Positions 25,331-36,449 are shown, numbered from the stretch's first letter. The stretch: 64,000 bases of DNA from Peristeroidobacter agariperforans (GCF_004138335.1 NZ_RYFW01000002.1:725501-789500); one strand, 5' to 3'. Translations and numbers: made by a program. Notes: generated by a model from the sequence alone, not told the origin.

Positions 25331-26152
25331 TCAATTGGCGGCGAGGCGTGCGTCGGGGAAGCCCAGCATGCGCAGCCGCTTCACCACTTTATCGAATTCG
25401 TTGACGCTGGGAATCGGGCCGATGCGCACGCGGTACAGCGTCTTTCCCTCCACCTGGTCTTCGCGCACGAAGGCGTTGTCGACGCCCTTGGAGCGCAGCT
25501 GTCCGAGCAGCTTGGAGGCGTTTGCTTCGGTGCCGAACGCGCCGGCCTGTACATACAAGTCGGACGTCGCGGGCGGCGCCGGCGGCGGCGAGGCTTTTTG
25601 CATCGGCGTGAGCGCGCGCACTTCGACGAACGTCGTCCCGGCCTTGATCATGTCGAGCTTGGCCGCGGCCGTGTAAGAAAGATCGATGATGCGACCTTCC
25701 TTGAAGGGGCCGCGATCGTTGAGGCGCACCACGACGTGCTTGCCGTTGCTCAGGTTTGTGACTTGTACATACGCCGGCAGCGGCAGGGTTTTATGCGCGC
25801 CGGTCATTGCGTACATGTCGTAGCGCTCGCCATTGGAAGTGCTGGCGGCATGAAAGCCCGGGCCGTACCAGGACGCGACGCCTCGCTCCACATAGCCGTC
25901 GGCACTGTTGAGCACGTAATAGCGCTTGCCGAGCACGGTGTAGAACGGCGGATTGCCGCGAGCCGACTTGGGCTCGGCGCGGGGCACGGGATCGGGAATG
26001 TTTTCTATGTCCGCCGGGATGGGCGAGGGCGGCGGCAACGGCGGGTGTTTGGGCGGCTGAATCACGGACGGCGCCGAACAGCCGGCGACGACCAGGGCCA
26101 ATGCGAGAGAAAACCAGTTCGACGTTGCGGATCGCCAGGTCCGCGTCCTCAT
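25331..26152 (-). CDS. rlpA: Septal-ring lipoprotein and lytic transglycosylase RlpA
   Basis: A 273-residue lipoprotein: lipobox VVAGC with C25, a Pro-rich linker, a double-psi beta-barrel domain (GVASWYGPGFHAASTSNGERYDM through NDRGPFKEGRIIDLS, with the expected H and D residues), and a C-terminal SPOR domain (about 198-270, LYVQAGAFGTEANASKLLGQL) that binds denuded glycan at the septum. It overlaps the mltB stop by ATGA. In Pseudomonas RlpA cleaves naked glycan strands. Confidence 0.95.
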   Translation of the reverse strand: MRTRTWRSATSNWFSLALALVVAGCSAPSVIQPPKHPPLPPPSPIPADIENIPDPVPRAEPKSARGNPPFYTVLGKRYYVLNSADGYVERGVASWYGPGFHAASTSNGERYDMYAMTGAHKTLPLPAYVQVTNLSNGKHVVVRLNDRGPFKEGRIIDLSYTAAAKLDMIKAGTTFVEVRALTPMQKASPPPAPPATSDLYVQAGAFGTEANASKLLGQLRSKGVDNAFVREDQVEGKTLYRVRIGPIPSVNEFDKVVKRLRMLGFPDARLAAN

Positions 26153-27126
26153 CTCTCGGTATCCCTCATATAGTTCTGAATCGCCTCGCCCAAGTCGTGT
26201 ACCGCCATGGCATACATCGGACTGCGGTTGTACCGCGTGATGGCGTAGAAGTTATTGAATCCGACCCGGTACAGCGGACCGTCCTTGCCCTGGCCGACGA
26301 CCAGCATGGCAGGCGTGTCCGGCGGCAGCTCGGTGTCGAACTTCACGCCCTTCTCGCGTAATGATTGCACGGTCTCGTTCAAAGCCAACTTGATGTCGAA
26401 TCGCGACAGGTCGTGGTCCTCCAGGGTCGCCTCGACCGCCACCGGCTGGCCGTTCATCCAGCCGTTCTGGACCAGGTAATTCGCGATCGAGCCGATCACG
26501 TCGTCCCAGCTGTGCCACAGGTCGCGATGGCCGTCGCCATCGCCGTCCACAGCCCATTTGCGGTAGCTGGAGGAGATGAACTGCGCCGCGCCCATGGCGC
26601 CCGCATACGAGCCCAGCACGCTTGCTGGATCGACTTTCTCCTCGCGCGACAACAACAGGAATTCCTGCAGCTCGCCGAGGAAGAATTCACCACGCGGCGG
26701 GTAATCGAAGCCCAGCGTCACCAGCGCATCGAGCACTTTGTAGCGCCCGGTGATGCGACCGAACGAAGTCTCGACGCCGAGGATGCCGACCACGACGTCG
26801 GCGAGCTGCGGATCGGGGATCTGCTTGAGCTTTTCGCCGTGGCCGAGCCAGAAGTCCGCGCCTTGATTGATGCGCTTCTCGGTCAGGAAACGCTCGCGAT
26901 ATTCCCACCACGGCACGACGCGCTCGGCGGGCCGGCTGATGGCGTCGAGAATCGGTTGTTTGGTCTCGGCGGTCTTCAACAGCGCCTCGAGCTGGGCTTT
27001 CTCGAAGCCGTGCTCGTGCGTCATGGTGTCGATGAAGGAGCGCACTTCGGGGCGCTTGATGTCGAAGGCCTGCGCAGGCACTGCGACCGCAGACAGGAGC
27101 AGCGGAGTAAGGGATAGCAGATTCAA
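26149..27126 (-). CDS. mltB: Membrane-associated lytic murein transglycosylase B
   Basis: A 325-residue lytic transglycosylase. It has a signal peptide (1-20, ending VPAQA), then MltB motifs, with catalytic glutamate E119 in GILGVETSFGR and QFISSSYRKWAVDGDGDGHRDLW. There is no ATG near the expected start: the frame reads TTG-AGA-TTG just after rodA. TTG at 27124-27126 gives a clean signal peptide with GGTGAG about 9 bp upstream; TTG at 27130-27132 overlaps the rodA stop. The longer open frame to 27861 is a shadow of rodA. No lipobox, so it is probably the soluble form. Confidence 0.93.
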   Translation of the reverse strand: MNLLSLTPLLLSAVAVPAQAFDIKRPEVRSFIDTMTHEHGFEKAQLEALLKTAETKQPILDAISRPAERVVPWWEYRERFLTEKRINQGADFWLGHGEKLKQIPDPQLADVVVGILGVETSFGRITGRYKVLDALVTLGFDYPPRGEFFLGELQEFLLLSREEKVDPASVLGSYAGAMGAAQFISSSYRKWAVDGDGDGHRDLWHSWDDVIGSIANYLVQNGWMNGQPVAVEATLEDHDLSRFDIKLALNETVQSLREKGVKFDTELPPDTPAMLVVGQGKDGPLYRVGFNNFYAITRYNRSPMYAMAVHDLGEAIQNYMRDTER

Positions 27127-27128
27127 TC

Positions 27129-28268
27129 TCAACGACTCACCAGTTTCCGCTTTGCGCACAGAGACATGAGAATACCGAAACCGGCCATGAGGGTCACCAT
27201 TGCAGTTCCGCCATAGCTGACGAAGGGCAGCGGCACGCCCACCACCGGCAGCAGGCCGGTGACCATACCGGTATTGACGAAAACATACACGCAGAACGTC
27301 AGCGCCAGGCTGCCCGAGGCGAGCCGTGAGAACGTGTCGTGCGCGGTCGCGGACAGGTACAGCGCCCGGCCGATTACAAACATGAACAGCAGAATCACGG
27401 TCACCAGGCCGATCAGGCCCCATTCCTCGCCGACCACGGCGAAGATGAAGTCGGTGGAGCGCTCCGGCAGGAATTCCAGCTGCGCCTGGCTGCCATTGAG
27501 ATAGCCCTTGCCGAACACGCCGCCCGAGCCGATCGCGATCTGCGACTGGATGATGTGGTAGCCCGAGCCGAGCGGATCGCTTTGCGGGTCGAGGAAGGTG
27601 AGCACCCGTTGCTTTTGATAGTCGTGGAGCAGGAAGTGCCACGCCACCACCGCCACCGGCACGAGGAGGCCGACCACCGAAAGGATGTAGCGAATTTGCA
27701 GGCCGGCCAGCAGCACCACCATGCCGCCGCCGGCAGCGACCAGCAGCGCGGTGCCGAGGTCGGGCTGTTCGGCGATGAGCAAGGTCGGGATGCCGATCCC
27801 CAGCCCAACGACGAGCAACGAGGTGAGGCTGGGCGGCAGCGGCCGCTCGTGGAGAAACCATGCGCAGGCCAAGGGCACCGCGAGTTTCATGAGCTCCGAC
27901 GGCTGAAAACGTACGAATCCCAGATCGAGCCAGCGTTGCGCGCCCATGGCGATATCGCCGGTAAACATCACCAGCAACAGCATGATCAAGCCGATCACGT
28001 AAGCAACCGGTGCGGCATTACGAATGATCCGCGGCGGCACTTGAGCGAGCATGATCATCGCGATCAAGCCCAGTGCGAAACGCATCAACTGCGCTTCGAG
28101 CATATCGAGGCTGCTGCCCGACGCGCTGAACAGCACGATGCTGCCGACCGCGCCGACCATGCACAGCGCGATGAACAACGGGCCGTCGAGATGCAGCGCC
28201 AGCAGCAGCTGCGCCGTGCCGGTCAGGGTGCGCTGAGTGCGCGAGCTGTCGATCGCGTCCAGGCTCAT
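27129..28268 (-). CDS. rodA: Rod-shape peptidoglycan glycosyltransferase RodA
   Basis: A 379-residue SEDS-family polytopic membrane protein with about ten predicted helices. It polymerises glycan strands in the elongasome with PBP2. Conserved SEDS stretches are visible: GAQRWLDLGFVRFQPSELMKL, the aspartate in LIAEQPDLGTALL, and YHIIQSQIAIGSGG...FLPERSTDFIFAVVGEEWG. Its start overlaps the mrdA stop by ATGA, so it is coupled to PBP2. Confidence 0.97.
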   Translation of the reverse strand: MSLDAIDSSRTQRTLTGTAQLLLALHLDGPLFIALCMVGAVGSIVLFSASGSSLDMLEAQLMRFALGLIAMIMLAQVPPRIIRNAAPVAYVIGLIMLLLVMFTGDIAMGAQRWLDLGFVRFQPSELMKLAVPLACAWFLHERPLPPSLTSLLVVGLGIGIPTLLIAEQPDLGTALLVAAGGGMVVLLAGLQIRYILSVVGLLVPVAVVAWHFLLHDYQKQRVLTFLDPQSDPLGSGYHIIQSQIAIGSGGVFGKGYLNGSQAQLEFLPERSTDFIFAVVGEEWGLIGLVTVILLFMFVIGRALYLSATAHDTFSRLASGSLALTFCVYVFVNTGMVTGLLPVVGVPLPFVSYGGTAMVTLMAGFGILMSLCAKRKLVSR

Positions 28269-30226
28269 TCGGTCTCTCCTGGTCGCGGCGCTGGCGGCGG
28301 CGGTGGCGTTGGCTTGCGTTTCGCGTCCTGCTCCGCCAGCTGTTCCGGCGTCAGCAAATAGGTATCGAGAATTCGACGGGCGATCGGGGCAGCGAAGCCC
28401 GAGCCGCCGGCCGGAGCGTTTTCGACGACTACCGCGACTGCAATGCGCGGCGCGTCGGCGGGAGCGAACGCAATGAACAAAGCGTGGTCACGCAGATGTT
28501 CGGCGAGCTCGCCGGGTTTACGCATCTTTTCGTTGGCGGCGACGGTGAACACCTGCGCCGTGCCGCTCTTGCCCGCGATCTTGTAGAGCGCGTTGGCGGT
28601 TGCGCCACGAGCAGTGCCGTAAGGAGCATTCGCGACGTCATACATGCCGCCAATCGCAACGTCCCACGCGCCGGGATCATTGACATGCGGCGAGGGCAGA
28701 GGTGACGGCTTCAGCTCCGTGACCTGACCAGTCGTCACATTGCGCACGGCGCGCACCAATCTCGGTTTGAAACGCTGACCGCGCCCGGCGATGGTGGCGG
28801 TGGCGTGCGCCAGCTGCAGCGGCGTCGCGTTCATATAGCCCTGGCCGATGCCGATACTGATCGTATCGCCGGGGAACCACATCTGCGCTTCCTTGCGACG
28901 GAATGCTTTCTTTTTCCATGCCGTGGAGGGCAGCAAGCCGATCTTCTCGCCAGGAATATCGATGCCGGTGATCGTGCCCATGCCGAACTGCGCGAGGTAG
29001 TCGTGGATGCGATCCACGCCCATCTGGTTGGCGATGTCGTAGAAGTACACGTCGCAGGAAGTGGCGATGGCCTTGCGCATATCGACGTGGCCGTGGCCGC
29101 CGGGTTTCCAGTCGCGCCATGGTCTGCTGACGCCCGGCATGCGATAGGCGCCACGGCAGAAAACGCTGTCGGCGGGCGTCACCATTCCATATTCGAGTGC
29201 GGCCATCGCCATCATCGGCTTCACGGTCGAGCCGGGCGGATACACGCCGCGAATCACGCGGTCGTACATGGGCCGGTCCGGATCTTCGGTCAGCGCCAGA
29301 TACTCCGGACGCGTCAGGCCGCGAGCGAACAGATTCGGATCGAACGCCGGCGTGCTGACGAACGCGAGGATGTCGCCGTTCGCAGGATCGATGGCGACCG
29401 CCGAGGCGCGCTGGCCGCGCAGCGCTTCTTCCGCCGCCTGCTGAACGCGCATGTCGATCGTCAGGAACAGGTCGTTGCCGGCGACCGGCTCCTTGCGCTC
29501 GAGCTTGGCGGCTTCGTTGCCGATGCGCTCGACGCTGCGGCCCTGTGCATTCACCAGCAATTGCTGGAAGCCCGCCCGGCCGTGCAGCTGATCCTCGTAC
29601 GCGTACTCGACGCCGTTCTTGCCGGTCAGCGTGGTGCCGGCGTAGTCGTCCAGGTTCAGGCGTTTCTTGTCGTCTTCGCTGATCGCGCCCACATAACCGA
29701 TCGCGTGCACGCTGCTTTCCGCCAACGGGTAATAACGCGTCAGGCGCGGGCGAATCTCGACTCCGGGAAACTGATGGCGACGGGCCGCGAAGCGCGCCAG
29801 CTCGACTTCGGTGAGCTGCAGCTTGATGGGCACGGCGTCGAAGCTGCGACGGCCGCGCAGGTCGCGCTTGATCGTGGGGATGTTCTCCTTGTCGATCAGC
29901 CCGATCTCGGCGATGCCGGCCAGTGTGGCGTCGACGTCGGCGACCTGTTCCTTGGTCAATTCCAGTTGGTAGGAGGGCGCGTTGGTCGCAAGCGGCAGAC
30001 CGTTGCGATCCAGGATCAGGCCGCGGTTCGGCGGGATCGGCTCGATGCGGATCCGGTTGCCTTGCGAGAGGTCGGCAAAGTAGTCGTATTTGACGACCTG
30101 CAGCCACACCAGGCGCGAGATCACCAGGCCCATGGCGATCACCATGAGCACGGCCGCGACGACCGCCCGCTGCTCGAACAGCTGGCTTTCGGCGTGATGA
30201 TCTTTGATGCGGACGGAGCGAGCCAT
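28265..30226 (-). CDS. mrdA: Penicillin-binding protein 2
   Basis: A 653-residue transpeptidase of the elongasome. It has one N-terminal membrane anchor (about 22-44), a pedestal domain with RGLILDRNGLPLATN (68-82), and a transpeptidase domain with S333-x-x-K336 (PPGSTVKPMM), an SCD triad near residue 399 and KSGT near residue 555. It ends in a Pro-rich tail. Situated between mreD (20 bp upstream) and rodA (overlapping), the conserved mreBCD-mrdAB order. Confidence 0.97.
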   Translation of the reverse strand: MARSVRIKDHHAESQLFEQRAVVAAVLMVIAMGLVISRLVWLQVVKYDYFADLSQGNRIRIEPIPPNRGLILDRNGLPLATNAPSYQLELTKEQVADVDATLAGIAEIGLIDKENIPTIKRDLRGRRSFDAVPIKLQLTEVELARFAARRHQFPGVEIRPRLTRYYPLAESSVHAIGYVGAISEDDKKRLNLDDYAGTTLTGKNGVEYAYEDQLHGRAGFQQLLVNAQGRSVERIGNEAAKLERKEPVAGNDLFLTIDMRVQQAAEEALRGQRASAVAIDPANGDILAFVSTPAFDPNLFARGLTRPEYLALTEDPDRPMYDRVIRGVYPPGSTVKPMMAMAALEYGMVTPADSVFCRGAYRMPGVSRPWRDWKPGGHGHVDMRKAIATSCDVYFYDIANQMGVDRIHDYLAQFGMGTITGIDIPGEKIGLLPSTAWKKKAFRRKEAQMWFPGDTISIGIGQGYMNATPLQLAHATATIAGRGQRFKPRLVRAVRNVTTGQVTELKPSPLPSPHVNDPGAWDVAIGGMYDVANAPYGTARGATANALYKIAGKSGTAQVFTVAANEKMRKPGELAEHLRDHALFIAFAPADAPRIAVAVVVENAPAGGSGFAAPIARRILDTYLLTPEQLAEQDAKRKPTPPPPPAPRPGETE

Positions 30227-30246
30227 TCGCTAACTCGAGGCGGACA

Positions 30247-30726
30247 TTAGCGGTTCCGCCGATTCCAGGTGTCCAGGCCGGCGACCAGGATGGGCCAAAG
30301 AATTGCACCGCTGATCACCGGCATCCAGCGCATCCAGGTGGTGACCGGCTGGCCGACGATGCCATCCAGCCAGAACACGATGAACTGATACAGGAACAGA
30401 AATGCAAACACGGTGAGCGTCTGCTGGGAGAGCGGAAAGATACGGATACGCAGCTGAAACTTGTGCGTAAAGTAAGCTACTACAAGGAACGCCAGCGCGT
30501 GCTGCCCGAGGATGATGCCTTTGAGCACGTCGATGGCCAGCCCGCAGAACCAGGCGAACAGCAGACCGGCGATGCGTGGTGCGCTCAGCGACCAGTAAAT
30601 CACCAGCAACAACAGCAGGTCGGGCCGGGCCGCGTCGAGCGGCTCGGGCAAGGGCAGCACTGCGAAAATGATCGCGAGGATCACCGTGAAGGTGACGCGC
30701 GCGCGACTGATACGACCGTCACTCAC
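30247..30726 (-). CDS. mreD: Rod-shape-determining protein MreD
   Basis: A 159-residue inner-membrane protein with five predicted helices and the family stretches ARPDLLLLLVIYW and GLAIDVLKGIILGQHALAF. It links MreC and MreB to the elongation machinery. Lies 40 bp after mreC and 20 bp before mrdA. Confidence 0.95.
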   Translation of the reverse strand: MSDGRISRARVTFTVILAIIFAVLPLPEPLDAARPDLLLLLVIYWSLSAPRIAGLLFAWFCGLAIDVLKGIILGQHALAFLVVAYFTHKFQLRIRIFPLSQQTLTVFAFLFLYQFIVFWLDGIVGQPVTTWMRWMPVISGAILWPILVAGLDTWNRRNR

Positions 30727-30766
30727 GATGGCTCGTCCGGGCCCTGGCTACAGAGAGGGGCGTCAT

Positions 30767-31792
30767 TTAATCCTGGGGCGGTTGTGACTGCGGCAGCGGC
30801 TGAGCTCCCGGCGGCAACGTCTCGGCCGGCTCTCGAGGGGCGGCAGACGGAGTCGCGGGGGCAGGCGGCGCACTCGATGTTTCGGCCGCGGGCTTGGATT
30901 CTGTAGCCGCCGGCTTGCTGGGCTTCGCGGCCGGGGCTGCTACCTGGGACGGCGGTTCCGCCCACAGCAACAGCACCTCGCGATCGCGATCGAGCTGGGC
31001 CAGCGGCTTGGCCTCCACCAGCGCGAACGTATCGGCCGGATTGCGCTCCACCTTGCTCACCTTGGCGACCGGATAACCCGCCGGGAAGATGCCATCGAGA
31101 CCGGAGGACACCAGCAGGTCGCCGGTCTTCACATCCGATTCAACGGTCAGGTATGGCAGGCTGAGCTTGCCCAGATCGCCGGCGCCCTCCGCGATCGAGC
31201 GGATGCCATTGCGGTTCACCTGCACGGGAATGGAGTGCCCGGAGTCGCTGATCAAAATGATCGTGGAGGAGTATTTGTCCACTTGCACGACCTGGCCGAC
31301 GATGCCGAACGCGTCCAGCACCGGCTGAGTCCTGAACACGCCGTCGTCGCTGCCCTTGTTGATTCGCACGCGGTGCCGGAACGGATCGACGTCGACCCGC
31401 ATGATCTCGGCGATCATGGTGCGCCCGCCGACGCCGGCCGACGCCTCGCGCACGGCCCGCAGGCGAACATTCTCTTCGCGCAAGGAATCGAACTGCAGCA
31501 GCTTGACCCGGGCCTCGCGCAGCTGTTCGGAAAGCTCGGCGTTCTCGGTTTTGAGCCGGTTGCGGTCGGCGAAACTGCCGGTCAGCCACTCCCACGCCTG
31601 GCCGGGCGTCTGCACGACGGCGTAAACCGGCGAGGCTGCGGCTCCGAGCCACTGGCGCACGGTGTTCAGATAGTCGCTGCGCTGGTCGAGCATCATGATG
31701 CCGACCGACACCAGCCCAAGAAAAAACAAGCCGGCGCCGAGCGGCGGGCCTCGGCCAATGATGTTCCGGCTGTCGGAGCTGAGAGTCACCAT
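30767..31792 (-). CDS. mreC: Cell-shape-determining protein MreC
   Basis: A 341-residue periplasmic protein: one membrane helix (about 19-35), a coiled-coil segment (RNRLKTENAELSEQLREARVKLLQFDSLREENVRL, about 77-110) and the two beta-barrel domains (AEIMRVDVDPFRHRVRINKGSDDGV..., DLLVSSGLDGIFPAGYPVAKV). The last ~65 residues are low-complexity Pro/Ala/Ser-rich, longer than in E. coli MreC. It activates PBP2-RodA. Confidence 0.95.
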   Translation of the reverse strand: MVTLSSDSRNIIGRGPPLGAGLFFLGLVSVGIMMLDQRSDYLNTVRQWLGAAASPVYAVVQTPGQAWEWLTGSFADRNRLKTENAELSEQLREARVKLLQFDSLREENVRLRAVREASAGVGGRTMIAEIMRVDVDPFRHRVRINKGSDDGVFRTQPVLDAFGIVGQVVQVDKYSSTIILISDSGHSIPVQVNRNGIRSIAEGAGDLGKLSLPYLTVESDVKTGDLLVSSGLDGIFPAGYPVAKVSKVERNPADTFALVEAKPLAQLDRDREVLLLWAEPPSQVAAPAAKPSKPAATESKPAAETSSAPPAPATPSAAPREPAETLPPGAQPLPQSQPPQD

Positions 31793-31802
31793 AGGTGGGA
31801 AA

Positions 31803-31840
31803 GTGGTTTGCCGTTAGCGATGGACGGTTAGCAAAACCAC
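31803..31840 (-). other. Hairpin in the mreB-mreC spacer
   Basis: GTGGTTTGC (31803-31811) and GCAAAACCAC (31831-31840) pair over nine bases with one bulge, enclosing copies of CGTTAGC/GGTTAGC. In the minus transcript it lies in the 109-bp gap between mreB and mreC. With no T tract it is more likely an RNA-processing or stability element that lets MreB accumulate above MreC; this is inference. Confidence 0.35.
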
Positions 31841-31901
31841 GGGTGTCTTACACCAACCGCTAACCCGTAACTGCCGACGACTTCATAGTTCGCCGGAACT
31901 G

Positions 31902-33023
<1,122 letters not shown>

Positions 33024-33185
33024 TCACATAGCACAAGCTTTCAGGTGTATGATTACGCCGCATTTTTCCAGGGATTTTTGCGGTCTTTTTTGCTCCTCAT
33101 TACTCCACCGCCTGACTGCGCGGCGGGTGTGCGGTCTCACTGCCTGCAAATTCTCATCTGACTTTCCAGCGGAAATATTCGGTTT

Positions 33186-33476
33186 ATGAGTCTTACCGAT
33201 CACGATGTGAAAAACATCGCACACCTGGCGCGCCTCGCGCTGACCGAGGAACAGGTGCCGGTGTACGTGGACAGCCTGTCGAAGATCTTCGACTTCGTCG
33301 CACAGCTCAACGCCGCCGACACTGCGTCGGTCGAGCCGATGGCGCACCCGCTCGCCGGCCAGGTGCAGCGGATGCGGCCGGATGAAGTGCTGGACAGCGA
33401 CCAGCACGGCAAATATCAGCGCAATGCCCCGCGCGTCGAAGCGGATCTGTATCTCGTGCCCAAAGTGATCGAGTAA
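33186..33476 (+). CDS. gatC: Asp/Glu-tRNA amidotransferase subunit C
   Basis: A 96-residue subunit starting MSLTDHDVKNIAHLARLALTEEQV, with the MRPDEV...ANAPRVE-type C-terminal motif (here RMRPDEVLDSD...RNAPRVEADLYLVPKVIE). It stabilises GatA-GatB, which converts Glu-tRNA(Gln) and Asp-tRNA(Asn) to the amides. Its stop is 3 bp before gatA. The gene's own promoter should lie in the 240-bp mreB-gatC divergent spacer. Confidence 0.96.
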   Translation: MSLTDHDVKNIAHLARLALTEEQVPVYVDSLSKIFDFVAQLNAADTASVEPMAHPLAGQVQRMRPDEVLDSDQHGKYQRNAPRVEADLYLVPKVIE

Positions 33477-33479
33477 GCC

Positions 33480-34943
33480 ATGACTGAATTGCATCACCTG
33501 ACGCTGGCCGAGCTGAACGAGGGACTGCGGGCGCGCCGCTTTTCCAGCGTCGAGCTCACCAAGCACTTCCTGGCGCGAATCGAGCGCTTGAACCCGACGC
33601 TGAACGCCTTGATCACGGTAACTACCGAGCAGGCGCTGGCCGCGGCGCAACGAGCTGACGAGCTGCTCGCCTCGGGCGAGGCGGGCGCATTGGCCGGTCT
33701 GCCGCTGATTCACAAAGATATCTTCTGCACCGACGGTGTATTGACCACTTGCGGCTCGCGCATGCTGGCCAACTTCGTCGCGCCGTACGACGCGACCATC
33801 GTCGAGAAGCTGTCGCAATCTGGCGTCGTCATGCTGGGCAAGGCCAACATGGACGAGTTCGCGATGGGCTCCTCCAATGAGACCAGCTACTACGGGCCGG
33901 TGAAGAATCCCTGGGATCTGAAAAAGGTACCGGGCGGTTCTTCAGGCGGCTCGGCTGCAGCGGTTGCTGCTCGACTGGCGCCGGTAGCCACTGCCACCGA
34001 CACGGGCGGCTCGATCCGTCAGCCCGCGGCGCTCACCGGTTTGACGGGCTTGAAGCCCACGTATGGGCGCGTATCCCGCTACGGAATGATCGCATTCGCC
34101 TCCAGCCTCGATCAGGCCGGCACGCTCACCTATACCGCGAAGGATGCGGCGCTGGTCCTGCGTGACATGGCGGGCTTCGATCCGCGCGATTCGACCAGCG
34201 TCGACATGCCGGTGCCCGACTACGTCGCGGCGCTCGATCAGCCGCTGCAGGGCTTGAAGATCGGTCTGCTCAAGGAGTTCTTCGAAGGCGGCTTGGAAGA
34301 ATCGACCGGCAAGCTGATTCGCGAAGCGCTGCAAGTGTATGAACGGCTCGGCGCGCAACTCATCGAAGTGAGCCTGCCGAACCTGCCGCTGTCCGTGCCT
34401 ACCTATTATGTGGTCGCGCCGGCGGAGTGCTCGTCGAACCTGTCACGCTTCGATGGCGTGCGCTTCGGTTATCGCTGCGAGAACCCGAAGGATCTGGTGG
34501 ATCTTTACAAGCGCTCGCGCGGCGAAGGCTTCGGCGCCGAGGTCAAGCGTCGCATCATGACCGGCACATACGTGCTCTCGGCTGGCTACTACGACGCGTA
34601 TTACCTGCGCGCGCAGAAGGTTCGCCGCTTGATCACCGACGATTTCGCGCGTGCCTTCCAGCAAGTGGACGTGTTGATGGGCCCCACGTCGCCGACGCCG
34701 GCGTTCGACATCGGCGCCAAGGTCGACGATCCCATCACCATGTACTTGAACGACATCTACACCATCGGCGCCAATCTCGCGGGCCTGCCGGCCTTGTCGA
34801 TTCCTTGCGGCTCCGTCGGTGGCCTGCCAGTCGGATTGCAGATCATCGGTCCGCACTTCGCCGAGGCTAAATTGCTCAACGTCGCGCACGGCTATCAGAA
34901 CGAGACGCTGTGGCACCGGGATATTCCGAAGGGTTACGAATGA
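33480..34943 (+). CDS. gatA: Asp/Glu-tRNA amidotransferase subunit A
   Basis: A 487-residue amidase-signature protein that releases ammonia from glutamine. The Ser-cisSer-Lys triad is present: K79 (LIHKDIF), S154 ([11 protein letters not shown]) and S178 ([10 protein letters not shown]). It overlaps gatB at its stop (ATGATGA region, 34940-34945). Confidence 0.97.
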   Translation: MTELHHLTLAELNEGLRARRFSSVELTKHFLARIERLNPTLNALITVTTEQALAAAQRADELLASGEAGALAGLPLIHKDIFCTDGVLTTCGSRMLANFVAPYDATIVEKLSQSGVVMLGKANMDEFAMGSSNETSYYGPVKNPWDLKKVPGGSSGGSAAAVAARLAPVATATDTGGSIRQPAALTGLTGLKPTYGRVSRYGMIAFASSLDQAGTLTYTAKDAALVLRDMAGFDPRDSTSVDMPVPDYVAALDQPLQGLKIGLLKEFFEGGLEESTGKLIREALQVYERLGAQLIEVSLPNLPLSVPTYYVVAPAECSSNLSRFDGVRFGYRCENPKDLVDLYKRSRGEGFGAEVKRRIMTGTYVLSAGYYDAYYLRAQKVRRLITDDFARAFQQVDVLMGPTSPTPAFDIGAKVDDPITMYLNDIYTIGANLAGLPALSIPCGSVGGLPVGLQIIGPHFAEAKLLNVAHGYQNETLWHRDIPKGYE

Positions 34944-36394
34944 TGAGCTGGGAAACCGTCATCGGTTTGGAAATTCACGCGCAGCTGGCAACGCGCAGCA
35001 AGATCTTCTCCAGTGCCGCCACCGCGTATGGCGCCGCGCCGAACGCACAGGCGAACCTGGTCGATCTGGGCTATCCCGGCGTGCTGCCCGTATTGAACCG
35101 CGAAGCAGTGCGCATGGCTGTGAAGTTCGGTCTGGCGATCGGCGCGCAAATTTCGCCGCGTTCCATCTTTGCGCGCAAAAATTATTTCTATCCCGACCTG
35201 CCGAAGGGCTATCAGATCAGCCAGTACGAGAAGCCGGTGGTCGAGAAGGGCAAGATGCAGATCCTGCTCGAGGACGGCACCATCAAAGTCGTCGGCATCA
35301 CGCGCGCGCACCTCGAAGAGGATGCGGGCAAGTCGCTGCACGAGGACTTTCACGGCGCCTCGGGCATCGACTTGAATCGCGCCGGCACGCCGTTGCTGGA
35401 AATCGTCTCCGAGCCGGACATGCGCTCGGCGAAGGAAGCGGTCGCGTACCTGAAGAAGATTCACACGCTGGTGCGCTACCTGGAGATCTGCGACGGCAAC
35501 ATGCAGGAAGGCTCGTTCCGCTGTGACGCCAACGTCTCGGTGCGCCCGATCGGCCAGGAGAAGTTCGGCACGCGTTGCGAGATCAAGAACCTGAACTCGT
35601 TCCGCTACATCGAGAAGGCGATCAATTACGAAGTCGCGCGCCAGATCGAAGAGATCGAGGCCGGCCGCAAGATCAAGCAGGAGACCCGCCTGTTCGATCC
35701 GGACAAGGGCGAGACGCGCTCGCTGCGCTCCAAGGAAGAGGCCAACGACTATCGTTACTTCCCGGATCCGGACTTGCTGCCGGTGGTGATCGAGCAGGAC
35801 TTCATCGAGAGCGTGCGCACCACGCTGCCGGAGCTGCCGGATCAGAAAGCGGCTCGTTACATCGAGAAGTTCGGCCTGTCCGCGTATGACGCGGGTGTGC
35901 TCACTGCAAGCCGCGAGATGGGCGACTACTACGAGGGCGTCCTCGCCGCGTTGAAGTCGCAGAATCTCGAAGGCAACGAAAAGCTCGCCGCGAACTGGAC
36001 GATGGGCGAGCTGTCGGCTGCGCTCAACAAGGACGGTGTCGAAGTTACCGAGTCGAAGATCGACGCGGCGCGCCTCGCAGGCCTGTTGGCGCGAATCGCC
36101 GATGAGACGATCTCCGGCAAGATCGCCAAGGAAGTGTTCGAGTCGATGTGGGCGGAAGGCAAAGATGCCGACGCCATCATCGAGGCGAAGGGCCTGAAGC
36201 AAATCACTGACACGGGCGCCATCGAAAAGACCATCGACGAGGTCATGGCGGCCAATCCCAAGCAGCTGGCCGACTATCGGTCGGGCAAGGACAAGCTGTT
36301 CGGATTCTTTGTCGGCCAGGTGATGAAGGTCACCGGCGGCAAGGCCAATCCGGCGCAGGTCAACGATTTACTGAAAAAGAAGCTGGCCGGATAA
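34940..36394 (+). CDS. gatB: Asp/Glu-tRNA amidotransferase subunit B
   Basis: A 484-residue subunit that binds the mischarged tRNA and phosphorylates its side chain. It shows [12 protein letters not shown] at the start, [18 protein letters not shown], and a C-terminal YqeY-like tail ending LLKKKLAG. Two adjacent ATGs (34940 and 34943) overlap the gatA stop; either could be used. A degraded second copy of its last eight codons follows at 36420-36443. Confidence 0.97.
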   Translation: MMSWETVIGLEIHAQLATRSKIFSSAATAYGAAPNAQANLVDLGYPGVLPVLNREAVRMAVKFGLAIGAQISPRSIFARKNYFYPDLPKGYQISQYEKPVVEKGKMQILLEDGTIKVVGITRAHLEEDAGKSLHEDFHGASGIDLNRAGTPLLEIVSEPDMRSAKEAVAYLKKIHTLVRYLEICDGNMQEGSFRCDANVSVRPIGQEKFGTRCEIKNLNSFRYIEKAINYEVARQIEEIEAGRKIKQETRLFDPDKGETRSLRSKEEANDYRYFPDPDLLPVVIEQDFIESVRTTLPELPDQKAARYIEKFGLSAYDAGVLTASREMGDYYEGVLAALKSQNLEGNEKLAANWTMGELSAALNKDGVEVTESKIDAARLAGLLARIADETISGKIAKEVFESMWAEGKDADAIIEAKGLKQITDTGAIEKTIDEVMAANPKQLADYRSGKDKLFGFFVGQVMKVTGGKANPAQVNDLLKKKLAG

Positions 36395-36443
36395 GGTCAT
36401 TTGGAAACAAGCCGGGCTATTGAAAAAGAAACTGACGGGCTAA
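36371..36443 (+). repeat. Direct repeat of the gatB 3' end
   Basis: The last 24 bases of gatB (36371-36394, encoding LKKKLAG and stop) recur in diverged form at 36420-36443 (encoding LKKKLTG and stop), 19 of 24 positions identical and in a 49-bp period. It looks like the remnant of a short tandem duplication or of a formerly longer gatB tail. It is not translated in its present position. Confidence 0.6.
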
Positions 36444-36449
36444 TGTAAC

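Noticed and set aside
27127-27861. Long N-terminal extension of mltB over rodA
   Set aside because: It is translated from the rodA coding region in another frame and has no homology; the signal peptide marks the real start.
34934-36202. 422-codon open frame antisense to gatB
   Set aside because: Same cause; no start signal or recognisable product, and gatB is intact on the sense strand.
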